DNA of 64,000 bases, from NCBI GenBank assembly GCA_050331715.1, contig JBHJGO010000046.1:10184-74183 (forward strand), written 5' to 3'. Below are positions 1 through 8,300 of the stretch, piece after piece. The translations under genes and the position numbers were made by a program. Every line of letters starts with the position of its first letter. The stretch's first letter is position 1. Under the pieces are notes generated by a model. It was not told where the DNA came from, made no database searches, and was given only the letters and a program-made list of their open reading frames with translations. Source of the stretch: JBHJGO01 sp050331715 (GTDB taxonomy: Bacteria; Cyanobacteriota; Cyanobacteriia; Cyanobacteriales; Microcoleaceae).

Positions 1-166
1 AGGGACACCATGCATGGTTATCCCGATAGAGGGTAACTCGAATATCAGATTCAGTTTGATTGAATAGGCGTAAGCGGGCTTGGGCATTGGTTGGCCCATT
101 CACGGGATCGATCTGAAAATCCGCCAGGGTTTCGAGTTCAGACCAATTTAGAGCAGCGATAGTCAT
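1..166 (-). CDS. Glutathione S-transferase family protein, 5' end only
   Basis: The reverse strand is open from an ATG at 166 to the window edge (55 codons). The peptide begins MTIAALNWSELETLADFQ and ends in LYRDNHAWCP. That lead-in, with CP at the end of the first beta strand, is typical of the long cyanobacterial/plant glutathione S-transferases in which a CPYC-type thioredoxin-like active site follows. The catalytic loop and the alpha-helical C-terminal domain lie outside the window. The start is 11 bases after the stop of the upstream glycosyltransferase, so the two are probably co-transcribed. The family call is from recall of the N-terminal pattern only; substrate unknown. Confidence 0.7.
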   Translation of the reverse strand, partial: MTIAALNWSELETLADFQIDPVNGPTNAQARLRLFNQTESDIRVTLYRDNHAWCP

Positions 167-177
167 AGGGTTGCAAC

Positions 178-1470
178 TTATTCAATCAAGACCAACTTCT
201 GGATTGAGAAATCCTCCTCTGCATCATAGGACAACAAAATGCTAATGAGTAGTTTCCAGCCCGTTAGAGAAAAGCTAAACGGCAGAATTTGCTTCAAACC
301 ATCCTGAACTTTTCCGTTCTGAACTTTCCTCAAGCCCTGATGCAAAAGCGTGTAAATTTCCAACTCTCTCAAGTAGCGAACCTGTTGTTCGCTGAGTTCA
401 GATTGATCCGGCTGTAACTGATTTGAGAGATAGTCTGCCTGGGAATCGTCAGTTGATTGTAAGGGAATCGAGAACTGCTGACACTGACGAGTTGCGATCC
501 CACCAATTAACAACTTCCAGGCTGACAATGAGAATAATGAAGCTGGGGTAGCAATCTGAAAAGCTTTTACGACATTAGCCCTTTTCAAAGCAACAAATGC
601 CCAATGCAAGCCCAGATAATGCTCTATCTCAGAAAATTTGGGTAAGTGCTGCCGATACTTGTCGTGAATCAAGGGATAAATCTTTTCCTTCATCTTGATA
701 TTGGTTTCCAGTCGGGTCTGATAGGGAAACGTCTGATTGTAGGCCCCAGGCCAAACCGTGCGGTATGCCAGGCATTGATTGAGAAAAATTGCATCACCTA
801 GCTCAGCAATCCGAATCCAGGAATCAATATCATCACAGTTCACATCGAAGTAGGAATCCCATCCCCCAGACTCTATAAACGCATCTCGACGATAGGCAAC
901 CTGGGCGGGCGTCCCAAAAGGAACCTGATCCAGCAGCATTCCAAAGTGAATGTCCACCTGTGGGATACAGAAAACTTTACCCGGCCCAAAAACTCGAGTC
1001 TTTCCGATTTCATTCTGATCTGGGTCAACCTGGGCTGCTCTGCACGAACAAATAACAACCTGACTTTGGCGGTCATGGGTCGGATTGTCCCTCACCTGAA
1101 GGTTATAGGTGTCAATAGCCTTCTGCATTTCTTCCAGGCAGTCAGGTGCTAGATAATCGTCGTCGTCTAGGGGCTTAATCCATTCTCCAGATGCGACCGT
1201 GACCCCCTGATTCATCGACTCCGAGTGACCACTGTTGACAGCATTGCGATGGTAGATCAGTCGATGATCTCCGGCTGCATGCAGCTCAGCAACTCGGCTC
1301 TGCATATACTCCGCTGTGCCATCATCACAACAGTCATCTACAACGACGACCTCACAGGGAACCGTCTGCTGCAACGCAGAATCAATCGCTCGTCCCAGTA
1401 GAGCCAGACGATTATAGGTCGTAATCACGACGCTGAAGCCGGGATATGCTGCCTCCGTACACTTTTGCAT
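178..1470 (-). CDS. Family 2 glycosyltransferase
   Basis: This is a GT-A fold glycosyltransferase that moves a sugar from a nucleotide-sugar donor to an unknown acceptor. The N-terminus carries the family 2 opening SVVITTYNR followed by VVVVDDCCDDGT, and the metal-binding DXD-type segment KPLDDDDYL comes about 85 residues later. The C-terminal ~170 residues are not catalytic and are rich in Gln and Leu. The frame stays open to a TTG at 1518, but the ATG at 1470 places the first beta strand about 12 residues in, as usual, so I prefer it (430 aa). No membrane segments are obvious. It precedes a GST-like gene by 11 bases. Role in surface polysaccharide or glycolipid synthesis is inference. Confidence 0.85.
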   Translation of the reverse strand: MQKCTEAAYPGFSVVITTYNRLALLGRAIDSALQQTVPCEVVVVDDCCDDGTAEYMQSRVAELHAAGDHRLIYHRNAVNSGHSESMNQGVTVASGEWIKPLDDDDYLAPDCLEEMQKAIDTYNLQVRDNPTHDRQSQVVICSCRAAQVDPDQNEIGKTRVFGPGKVFCIPQVDIHFGMLLDQVPFGTPAQVAYRRDAFIESGGWDSYFDVNCDDIDSWIRIAELGDAIFLNQCLAYRTVWPGAYNQTFPYQTRLETNIKMKEKIYPLIHDKYRQHLPKFSEIEHYLGLHWAFVALKRANVVKAFQIATPASLFSLSAWKLLIGGIATRQCQQFSIPLQSTDDSQADYLSNQLQPDQSELSEQQVRYLRELEIYTLLHQGLRKVQNGKVQDGLKQILPFSFSLTGWKLLISILLSYDAEEDFSIQKLVLIE

Positions 1471-1571
1471 CACTTGAGTGAAGGTTGACGACCTAATATT
1501 GCTACTCAGGATGAGCAAGCAGTATCACATTCTGATAGTCTAACTGTTCTGTTGAGATTCTGCCCCGATCA

Positions 1572-1775
1572 CTAATTAGCATTAGTCCGCAAGGACTGAA
1601 GCTGAAGAAGCAGCGTTTCTACCTCTGCCTGCAGGTGCAAAAACTTCACCTGTTGAATCACAGTATAAGGTGATGAGAGAACAGCACTTGACATCTCAGC
1701 GGACTCATCACGGCTGTAGATCTCGATATCTTTATAGACGCTTGGACGCGTCAGGGTAGCAGAATAGTTTGTCAT
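1572..1775 (-). CDS. Small hypothetical protein (67 aa)
   Basis: A short frame starting MTNYSATLTRP from the ATG at 1775. The second half (QQVKFLHLQAEVETLLLQLQSL) is predicted amphipathic helix, so a small helical or coiled-coil protein is plausible. It is in the same direction as the downstream glycosyltransferase, with about 100 bases between them. I do not recognise a family. It may be a real cyanobacterial small protein, but support is only an open frame of credible composition in an otherwise empty interval. Confidence 0.45.
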   Translation of the reverse strand: MTNYSATLTRPSVYKDIEIYSRDESAEMSSAVLSSPYTVIQQVKFLHLQAEVETLLLQLQSLRTNAN

Positions 1776-2027
1776 TAGCACTTGGCCCAGAACCTCGCTA
1801 GGTATCTATACTCTGTTTGTTATCAGCTTCTTAATATACCTTAAGGTGTTCCCAAACATTGAGTAAATCGGATACGAACAGTTTTATTTTTCTAATCGAA
1901 GGGTGAATCATGTATTAACTCAGGCCAGGAATGTGCACTACACAACATTCTTAAATTTATTTCCAATTTGGCGGAAACCTCATAAATGTAGCGATAGACT
2001 GGGATTGAGAAAGGTAGTTGAATCAAC

Positions 2028-3119
2028 ATGACTGTAATTTCCCATGCTCCACAAGTCAGACTGAATAACTGGCCCGGTCTGATTGAAGCGTATCGTTCTT
2101 TTCTTCCGGTCACAGAGGCCACCCCGGTTGTCACCCTTCAGGAGGGCAATACTCCTCTCCTCCCCGTTCCAACCATTGCTCAGCAAATTGGTCGAGACGT
2201 TCAAGTCTACGTTAAGTACGATGGCCTTAATCCGACTGGAAGCTTTAAGGATCGAGGCATGACCATGGCAATCTCCAAAGCCAAAGAAGCAGGGGCAAAG
2301 GCAGTGATTTGTGCCAGCACAGGAAATACCTCTGCCGCTGCCGCTGCCTACGCTCGCCGCGCTGGACTGAAAGTATTTGTCGTCGTTCCCGATGGTTATG
2401 TTGCCCTGGGTAAATTAGCGCAGGCCCTGGTTTATGGTGCAGAGGTTCTCGCGATTCAAGGGAACTTTGATCAGGCCCTGGAGACCGTTCGAGCTGCTGG
2501 AAAACACTACCCCGTTACCCTAGTCAATTCAGTGAATCCCTATCGTTTGGAGGGACAGAAGACTGGAGCATTTGAGGTTGTGGATGCGTTGGGGGATGCA
2601 CCGGACTGGTTGTGTATTCCCGTGGGAAATGCTGGCAATATCACGGCTTACTGGATGGGATTCTGTCAGTATCACGCGGTCAATCGATGTACTCGCCTAC
2701 CTCAGATGATGGGCTTTCAAGCGTCTGGATCAGCACCTCTGGTCTCTGGCTACCCTATCACTCATCCAGAAACCATTGCTACGGCCATTCGCATCGGTAA
2801 TCCTGCCAGTTGGAAGTTGGCGATCGCGGCCCAAGAAGCGAGTCAGGGAAGCTTTACGGCAATTTCTGACGAAGAGATTCTAGCGGCCTACCGATTGCTC
2901 AGTTCCCAAGAGGGAATTTTCTGTGAGCCGGCCAGTGCCATTTCCGTGGCCGGGTTGCTCAAGGTTAAGGATCAAGTCCCTGCCGGAGCAAGGGTTGTTT
3001 GCGTTCTCACGGGCAATGGCTTGAAGGATCCAGATACTGCGGTGAAACACAGCAACAATCAACTTCGTACAGGAATTGCTCCCAATATTGATTCGGTCGC
3101 TAAAGCGATGGGCTTCTAG
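2028..3119 (+). CDS. thrC: Threonine synthase
   Basis: A fold-type II PLP enzyme that converts O-phosphohomoserine to threonine plus phosphate, the last step of threonine synthesis. The PLP lysine lies in GSFKDRGMT near residue 65. The phosphate-binding loop of the cofactor follows as ASTGNTSAAAAAYA, and a Gly-rich PVGNAGNITAYW loop is near residue 200. Length (363 aa) matches the short bacterial/cyanobacterial class rather than the longer plant enzyme. The ATG is preceded by GAAAGG at a reasonable distance. The gene is monocistronic, with a clear terminator about 120 bases downstream. Aspartate kinase of the same pathway is also in the window (21.9-23.7 kb) but not adjacent. Confidence 0.95.
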   Translation: MTVISHAPQVRLNNWPGLIEAYRSFLPVTEATPVVTLQEGNTPLLPVPTIAQQIGRDVQVYVKYDGLNPTGSFKDRGMTMAISKAKEAGAKAVICASTGNTSAAAAAYARRAGLKVFVVVPDGYVALGKLAQALVYGAEVLAIQGNFDQALETVRAAGKHYPVTLVNSVNPYRLEGQKTGAFEVVDALGDAPDWLCIPVGNAGNITAYWMGFCQYHAVNRCTRLPQMMGFQASGSAPLVSGYPITHPETIATAIRIGNPASWKLAIAAQEASQGSFTAISDEEILAAYRLLSSQEGIFCEPASAISVAGLLKVKDQVPAGARVVCVLTGNGLKDPDTAVKHSNNQLRTGIAPNIDSVAKAMGF

Positions 3120-3239
3120 ATCAATTGAGGAACGATTTGACTGTGCAGAGGGAGACAATTTTAAAGCCTTAATTTGTGGGTCGAGAAGCTTGGTTTCTCC
3201 ACCCAAACTGATAACTGATAGCGGATTTTTAATCGCGTA

Positions 3240-3268
3240 GGGGAGCAACGCTCCCTTTCCTTTTTTTT
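3240..3268 (+). terminator. Rho-independent terminator after thrC
   Basis: A perfect 6 bp GGGAGC/GCTCCC stem with an AAC loop is followed by CTTTCC and a run of eight T. It lies about 120 bases past the thrC stop with no other gene between them. Confidence 0.75.
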
Positions 3269-3324
3269 ACGAATCATTTGCATTGCGATCCACCCTGATT
3301 CCGCCAGCGCTGGAAATGCTATAC

Positions 3325-3438
3325 ATAGCAATCATAAATCAGTTATGAGAAAACCTATGGAGGGGTTCGGGGACGAAGTCCCCAAGGAGGGGGAACGCCT
3401 CCTCCACCCCCTTCTGACAAATCACTTGTGATTGCTAT
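3325..3438 (+). mobile_element. MITE-like element, copy 1
   Basis: A 114 bp element with perfect 10 bp terminal inverted repeats (ATAGCAATCA at the left, TGATTGCTAT at the right). Inside are two nested palindromes, GGGGAC-GAA-GTCCCC and GGAGG/CCTCC. It is a diverged relative of copies at 17315 and 30457, sharing the outer ends, the ATGGAGGGGTTTGGGGA-like block and the ACAAATCA block before the right end. It encodes nothing and must be mobilised in trans if mobile. A dinucleotide AC flanks both ends and could be a target duplication. It sits in the thrC downstream spacer without touching a gene. Confidence 0.7.
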
Positions 3439-3532
3439 ACAGTATTTTAGTGACAAAATATTTTTACGATTATCTTTCTACAATTCAAAGTGTCTGTTAT
3501 AGTTCGACGTATAGCGAGTCGAAAAAACAGTT

Positions 3533-3826
3533 ATGACATCACGATATGAATTGGGTTTTATACAGAATGATTTCACACCTGATATGATCACTATCGATTT
3601 TTATCGATCAATTGAAACCGATAATCTACAAGTCGCAATTCATCTGATATTTCGAGTCAATATTGATACAATTGCAAGCTGTATAAAACATGATAGAACA
3701 CTCTACACAAGATTATTCAATGCGTTGGATAGTATCAAGTTTATTCCCCCGCTTGAAATGTTTGAGGCCTATGCTTCAACCATCGCAGACAAGCTAAATC
3801 AGGCTTTCATTGAATCCTTTTCGTAG
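3533..3826 (+). CDS. Hypothetical protein (97 aa)
   Basis: An AT-rich frame starting MTSRYELGFIQNDF from an ATG, ending FIESFS. No signal peptide or membrane segment is visible and I recognise no motif. Its base composition is lower in GC than the neighbouring thrC and oligopeptidase genes, which together with the adjoining MITE-like element and a GIY-YIG gene suggests a small accessory patch. Convergent with the GIY-YIG gene, 35 bases apart. Confidence 0.45.
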   Translation: MTSRYELGFIQNDFTPDMITIDFYRSIETDNLQVAIHLIFRVNIDTIASCIKHDRTLYTRLFNALDSIKFIPPLEMFEAYASTIADKLNQAFIESFS

Positions 3827-3861
3827 GACATCCATTACGGGTGCATTATTTGTGGAAGACT

Positions 3862-4293
3862 TTAATCGACTAGGATGTTTTGTTTTAGGGTCTGGATTGA
3901 CGATAGAGGTTGATAGGATGACTTCAGTTTCATCCGCTGCAATCGAGATTTAATACCAAATTTGTAACGATCTTGAATATCTACCGAGGGTAGCTTTACA
4001 GGCGCAATCGACTGACGAATAAATTTATTTTGGATAGGCTGAAATCGTCTGATCATAAACTGCTCTACCTCCAGCAATTGCTCAGTAGGACATTTTAGAA
4101 ACCGGATAGTATATTGATGCCAGGATTGCCCTTTATTGTGAGACTTGAGACGCATTTTCATATTGCGGGACTGACCAATATAAACCACCCGGTTCATCCG
4201 GTCGCAAATGAAATAGACACCACTTGTGGCTGGGAGAAATTGCCTTTCCTGAAAAGAGAGCGAGGGTAAGTCGCAAAGGTTGAATTGATTCAC
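3862..4293 (-). CDS. GIY-YIG nuclease family protein
   Basis: A single GIY-YIG domain of 143 residues. The first motif appears as GVYFI near residue 25, the second as VVYIGQS about 11 residues later, followed by the conserved Arg in MRLKSH. The metal-binding Glu is in EVEQFMIRRFQP and the Asn in IQNKF. All key positions of the fold are therefore present and a metal-dependent nuclease activity is possible. The C-terminal ~40 residues are basic and may bind nucleic acid. There is no fused DNA-recognition domain, so it is not a UvrC or a typical homing endonuclease. Biological role unknown. Confidence 0.8.
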   Translation of the reverse strand: MNQFNLCDLPSLSFQERQFLPATSGVYFICDRMNRVVYIGQSRNMKMRLKSHNKGQSWHQYTIRFLKCPTEQLLEVEQFMIRRFQPIQNKFIRQSIAPVKLPSVDIQDRYKFGIKSRLQRMKLKSSYQPLSSIQTLKQNILVD

Positions 4294-4437
4294 TAGTGGT
4301 TTGTCGATTCAAACTCGTGAGCGGCGCTGGTGAGCTGCCTGGATTCCCACCTATGCAGAAATGACAGCAAACACAGCATAAGATTGACAGACCACTAGCT
4401 TACATCGTTGAACAGAACTCTGGACAGTAATCTCAGA

Positions 4438-6504
4438 TTACCCAAGATCCGGACTCATGCCAAAGGTTTTCACCAAAAACGCAAATTCATCCGCCAACTC
4501 TTCAATGATCTTTGCAGTCGGTTTACCTGCCCCATGTCCTGCCTTCGTCTCAATCCGAATCAGAACCGGCTGATCATCGGTTTGAGCCGCCTGCAAAGCC
4601 GAGATAAATTTAAAACTATGGGCAGGAACCACTCGATCATCATGGTCAGCGGTGGTTACCAGGGTGGCGGGATAGGCATTTGGTTTTAGATTATGTAGGG
4701 GAGAATAGGCATAGAGTGCTTCAAATTCTTCGGGATTCTCCGGGGAACCATAGTCCGAACACCAGGCCCAACCAATGGTGAATTTATGAAACCGCAACAT
4801 ATCCATCACACCCACCGCCGGGAGTGCAGCGCCGAACAATTCCGGTCGCTGTATCATACAGGCTCCCACTAATAAACCGCCATTACTACCACCAGAAATC
4901 GCCAATTTTTCAGAACGGGTGTAACGGTTTTCGGTCAGCCATTCAGCAGCTGCGATGAAATCATCAAAAACATTCTGCTTGTTGAGTTTTGTTCCGGCCT
5001 GATGCCAGTCTTCACCATACTCGCCGCCGCCGCGAATATTGGGAACGACATGAACCCCTCCCATTTCTAACCACACCATGCGGCTAATTGAAAAGCTTGG
5101 GGTGAGCGATGCGCCAAAGCCACCGTAGCCGTAGAGAATCGTGGGGTTATTCCCATTCAGTTCTAGCCCTTTTCTATGAGTGATGAACATGGGCACTCGT
5201 GTCCCATCTTTACTGGTATAAAAAATCTGCTTAGTTTCGTAATCGTCTGAATTAATCTCAATTTGCGGCTGACGATAGAGGGTGCTTTCTCCCGTGGTCA
5301 TGTCGTAGAGGTAGATGGTTGAAGGAGTGGTGAAACTTCGATAGGAATAGAACGTTTCAGTGTCTGCTTTTTTCCCACCGAATCCCCCCGCTGAACCAAT
5401 TCCGGGCAATTCTACTTCCCGAACAAACGTGCCATCTAGATCAAAAATCCGAATTTGAGTATGGGCGTCCTTGAGATAAAAGGCGACGAATTGATAGTTT
5501 AGAACGCCCACCCCCTGAAGAGTTTCTTCGGCTTCCGGGATAATTTCCTGACGTTCCTGGGTATCGATATTAATGCTGATCACCTTACTGCGAGGCGCAT
5601 TTGAATCCGTTTGCAACCAGAATACGGAGCCGTCCCGTTCGATGAAGTCGTATTCTGCTTCAAATTCTGGAATTAGCTCAACGATGGGAGCATCGGGTTG
5701 AGTTAAATCTTTGTAGAACAGCAGATTCTTTGGATCAGTTCCCTGGGAAACTGAAATGATTAGGACTTGCCCATCTTCTGTCACCCCAGCCCTGAATAAC
5801 CACTCTTTTTGATCAGGGCGTTCATAAACCAGTATGTCTTCTGATTGTGAGGTTCCGAGGCGATGATAGAACACTTTATGGTAGTAGTTCTCCGCCTCAA
5901 ACTGATTTTCTGCTTTTGGTTCATCGTAGCGACAGTAGAAGAAGCCCTTGTGGTCGTGTGTCCAGGCGGCTCCGGCAAATTTACTCCACTTGATGTGATC
6001 GGATAAGTCCTGCTTAGTTTGAATGTCTCGAACTTTCCACTCCTGCCAGTCGGAGCCTGAACTGGAAAGACTGTAGGCCATCAAGTTCCCGTCTTCGCTG
6101 ATGGCAATGCGAGACAGGGCAACGGTACCGTCTTCAGATAACAAATTCGGATCGAGCAGGACTTCCGGTTCCGCATCCAGATTTTCTAGAACGTACAGAA
6201 CAGACTGATTCTGTAGGCCATCATTTTTGAAGTAGAAGTAGCGATCGCCCCGCTTGAAGGGCGTACCGTATTTTTCAAAGTCCCAGAGCTGAGTTAGACG
6301 CTGCTGTAGTTGATCACGGGCTGGAATTTGCTTGAGATAGCCAAAGGTGACCTGATTCTGGGCTTCAATCCAGTTCTGTGTGGCTTCAGAATTGCTATCT
6401 TCCAGCCAACGGTAGGGATCAGCAACGGACTTGCCATGGTAAACATCGACTTGATCACTGCGAGCTGTTTCAGGATAGGTTAGAGACACGTTTGAGTTCG
6501 ACAT
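4438..6504 (-). CDS. Prolyl oligopeptidase family serine peptidase (S9A)
   Basis: A cytosolic serine peptidase that cleaves short peptides after proline. The N-terminus shows the family opening DPYRWLED around residue 30; a seven-bladed propeller region occupies roughly residues 70-400. The C-terminal alpha/beta hydrolase domain carries the nucleophile in SGGSNGG, the Asp in TADHDDRVVP and the His in KAGHGAGKP. Length of 688 residues is normal for prolyl endopeptidase. No signal peptide is present. It is transcribed alone, convergent on the left with a spacer before the GIY-YIG gene, and about 330 bases beyond the end of opcA. Confidence 0.93.
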   Translation of the reverse strand: MSNSNVSLTYPETARSDQVDVYHGKSVADPYRWLEDSNSEATQNWIEAQNQVTFGYLKQIPARDQLQQRLTQLWDFEKYGTPFKRGDRYFYFKNDGLQNQSVLYVLENLDAEPEVLLDPNLLSEDGTVALSRIAISEDGNLMAYSLSSSGSDWQEWKVRDIQTKQDLSDHIKWSKFAGAAWTHDHKGFFYCRYDEPKAENQFEAENYYHKVFYHRLGTSQSEDILVYERPDQKEWLFRAGVTEDGQVLIISVSQGTDPKNLLFYKDLTQPDAPIVELIPEFEAEYDFIERDGSVFWLQTDSNAPRSKVISINIDTQERQEIIPEAEETLQGVGVLNYQFVAFYLKDAHTQIRIFDLDGTFVREVELPGIGSAGGFGGKKADTETFYSYRSFTTPSTIYLYDMTTGESTLYRQPQIEINSDDYETKQIFYTSKDGTRVPMFITHRKGLELNGNNPTILYGYGGFGASLTPSFSISRMVWLEMGGVHVVPNIRGGGEYGEDWHQAGTKLNKQNVFDDFIAAAEWLTENRYTRSEKLAISGGSNGGLLVGACMIQRPELFGAALPAVGVMDMLRFHKFTIGWAWCSDYGSPENPEEFEALYAYSPLHNLKPNAYPATLVTTADHDDRVVPAHSFKFISALQAAQTDDQPVLIRIETKAGHGAGKPTAKIIEELADEFAFLVKTFGMSPDLG

Positions 6505-6838
6505 GGATTGAATTTGCGTAAACTATAGATGCAACGCAGCTTGGCCTCAGATCTCAGGGATCAAGGAAGTTCATTGCTTTTTCTCCAGATACCATACTAA
6601 GTTATCAGGCTGGAATCCAACTCCCGTGGACTCCAGTCAGAATTCGTGCTGGAGATGAACAGTGGCAATTCAGAATGCAACCCGTGGAGCATGCCACCTC
6701 CATCCGGGGAATATTGATAGGAGGAGGTTACCGAAATGGATTTGGCCCATTGTCAATCACGTGAGGTACAGACTTCAGAGTTGGTAACCTGCCGCGCTAC
6801 TAACCCCCTACGCCATTAGTAGTGTAAGAAACGCTGCA
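6505..6838. other. Spacer between opcA and the oligopeptidase gene
   Basis: A 334 base interval with no recognisable gene. A plus-strand frame of about 74 codons without an early start runs from 6520 to 6765. A 27-codon frame from an ATG at 6736 has a good Shine-Dalgarno (GGAGGAGG) but matches nothing I know. The interval should contain the oligopeptidase promoter and the 3' end of the zwf-opcA transcript. Confidence 0.4.
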
Positions 6839-8176
6839 TTACGAATTTCTCAGCTTGAGAATCTGAGCCGTCATTGACAAGCTTTCTTCGTAGAGAACAT
6901 TGCGTCCCCAGCGTTGAAGTTGCTGAGTCATCAAGGATTCCGCCTTTTGGTCAGAGGCAGAGGTCACCTGTTCGGTGCGGCAGGACTGGGCGCTGCCCCC
7001 CGCTTCCATGCGCATACATCCAGTGGTTTCAGAACACAGAATTGTGCAACAGTCCGCATCCGGATTGCAGGTAGACACCAATCGAACACCGACTAAGTCC
7101 CCTGGAATCTCTCCCACATCCGCAATCGGAAGTGCAGCTAGCTCCGCCGTGATCTCCTTGCCGTCGGCACTGGTGAACTTGGCATATTTCAAGTCGTAGT
7201 CTCCACCCTCTTCCTCGAAGGAAACTGGACTCCACTCCAGGCGGCTGGCTAGCCAACCCAAATACATTAGGGCTTGAGCGGCATTGCCCTTTTCGTAGTC
7301 AATGGAAACATTATCAATGTAGGTCAGGGCCTCCCGCCTTTCTGGCGGGTCGTAGGCTTCAGCCGCCAGTTCCTGCCAGGGGGAGAGGCGATGCCAATTT
7401 AGATCAGCAATGTAGGTTTCCTGCTCAATTAACTCCTGCATTTTGAGCAGTTCCGATTCTGGATCGCTGAAATAACACGAATCTACAATCACACAGTTAC
7501 TCGCACTGGCCAGACGCTTGAACAGGTCTTGGTCGGGATTAGGTGTTGCTTTCCACCAGCCGAAGCGGGGCAGATCAGAAATCATCAGGGAAGCCACCAC
7601 ATCACTCACGCGCTCCATCGCATCTTTTGTACCTTGCAGGGTGATGTATTCTGCACAGACCAGTGTGTCCTGTTTCTTCTGAATGGGGCAATAGGCTGAA
7701 ACTTGAGCAGTTACTCCTGTATCCTCGCCGAGGGTGGGAGATACTGTGACGATACGGCAGGGATTCTGGGCAGCAATGGTTTCATTAATGCTGAATCCTC
7801 GACCATCTAGATTAGAGAAGGTCTTGTGTTTGTCCGGCAGTTTGTTTAATTCTTCCCGCAATTTTTCTAAGGTCAATGTGTCCACCCGCCCAGTAATGCT
7901 GAGACCATAGGCTTTTTGAGCATCTCGAATTGCGTCGCGGGTGGCCTCACCATGAATTCCGTCAATTGCACCCTTGTAGAAACTGAGTCCTGCCAGAAGT
8001 TGCTGGAATTCTTCTGGTTCGTAGATCACCATGCTAAAGGTGGCGGCTCGAATCGCAACTGCTGCCGTTTTGCCATCGTCGGCCCTCTGGCTCAACCAGA
8101 TATTATTGAGTTCTGCTTCAATCTCGCTGAGAGAGATATCCTTGGGTCTTTGGAGTGCAACAAGTGGTGTATTCAT
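6839..8176 (-). CDS. opcA: Glucose-6-phosphate dehydrogenase assembly protein OpcA
   Basis: OpcA activates and stabilises glucose-6-phosphate dehydrogenase in cyanobacteria and lets it respond to redox state through thioredoxin. The 445-residue length fits. A peptidoglycan-binding-like helical segment lies near residues 60-110 (GAIDGIHGEATRDAI). The OpcA core follows with GRGFSINETIAAQNPCRIV and GWWKATPNP. Several Cys residues cluster near the C-terminus (NPDADCCTILCSETTGC). It follows zwf in the same direction at a distance of about 120 bases, the usual cyanobacterial order, and the name is supported mainly by this linkage plus the family pattern. Confidence 0.93.
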   Translation of the reverse strand: MNTPLVALQRPKDISLSEIEAELNNIWLSQRADDGKTAAVAIRAATFSMVIYEPEEFQQLLAGLSFYKGAIDGIHGEATRDAIRDAQKAYGLSITGRVDTLTLEKLREELNKLPDKHKTFSNLDGRGFSINETIAAQNPCRIVTVSPTLGEDTGVTAQVSAYCPIQKKQDTLVCAEYITLQGTKDAMERVSDVVASLMISDLPRFGWWKATPNPDQDLFKRLASASNCVIVDSCYFSDPESELLKMQELIEQETYIADLNWHRLSPWQELAAEAYDPPERREALTYIDNVSIDYEKGNAAQALMYLGWLASRLEWSPVSFEEEGGDYDLKYAKFTSADGKEITAELAALPIADVGEIPGDLVGVRLVSTCNPDADCCTILCSETTGCMRMEAGGSAQSCRTEQVTSASDQKAESLMTQQLQRWGRNVLYEESLSMTAQILKLRNS

Positions 8177-8197
8177 TAATGCTTTGCTGTGTATAGG

Positions 8198-8300
8198 TTT
8201 CAGGGGTTAGATTTCAGGGGTTAGATGAGTGGCTGAGTGCTGAGTTCAATAGAAATTCTTAAACTCCACATTCTCAAACTCTACATTCTCAAACTCTACA
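8198..8300. repeat. Two short tandem repeats between zwf and opcA
   Basis: A 14 bp unit, TTTCAGGGGTTAGA, is present twice without a gap (8198-8225). A second, 15 bp unit of the form CTCAAACTCTACATT is present about three times (8258-8300), the last copy running over the zwf stop codon. Together they fill much of the 119-base zwf-opcA spacer. Confidence 0.8.

Noticed and set aside
6736..6819. 27-codon frame with a GGAGGAGG ribosome site between opcA and the oligopeptidase gene
   Set aside because: Too short and unrecognised; no supporting composition. A good Shine-Dalgarno alone is not enough.
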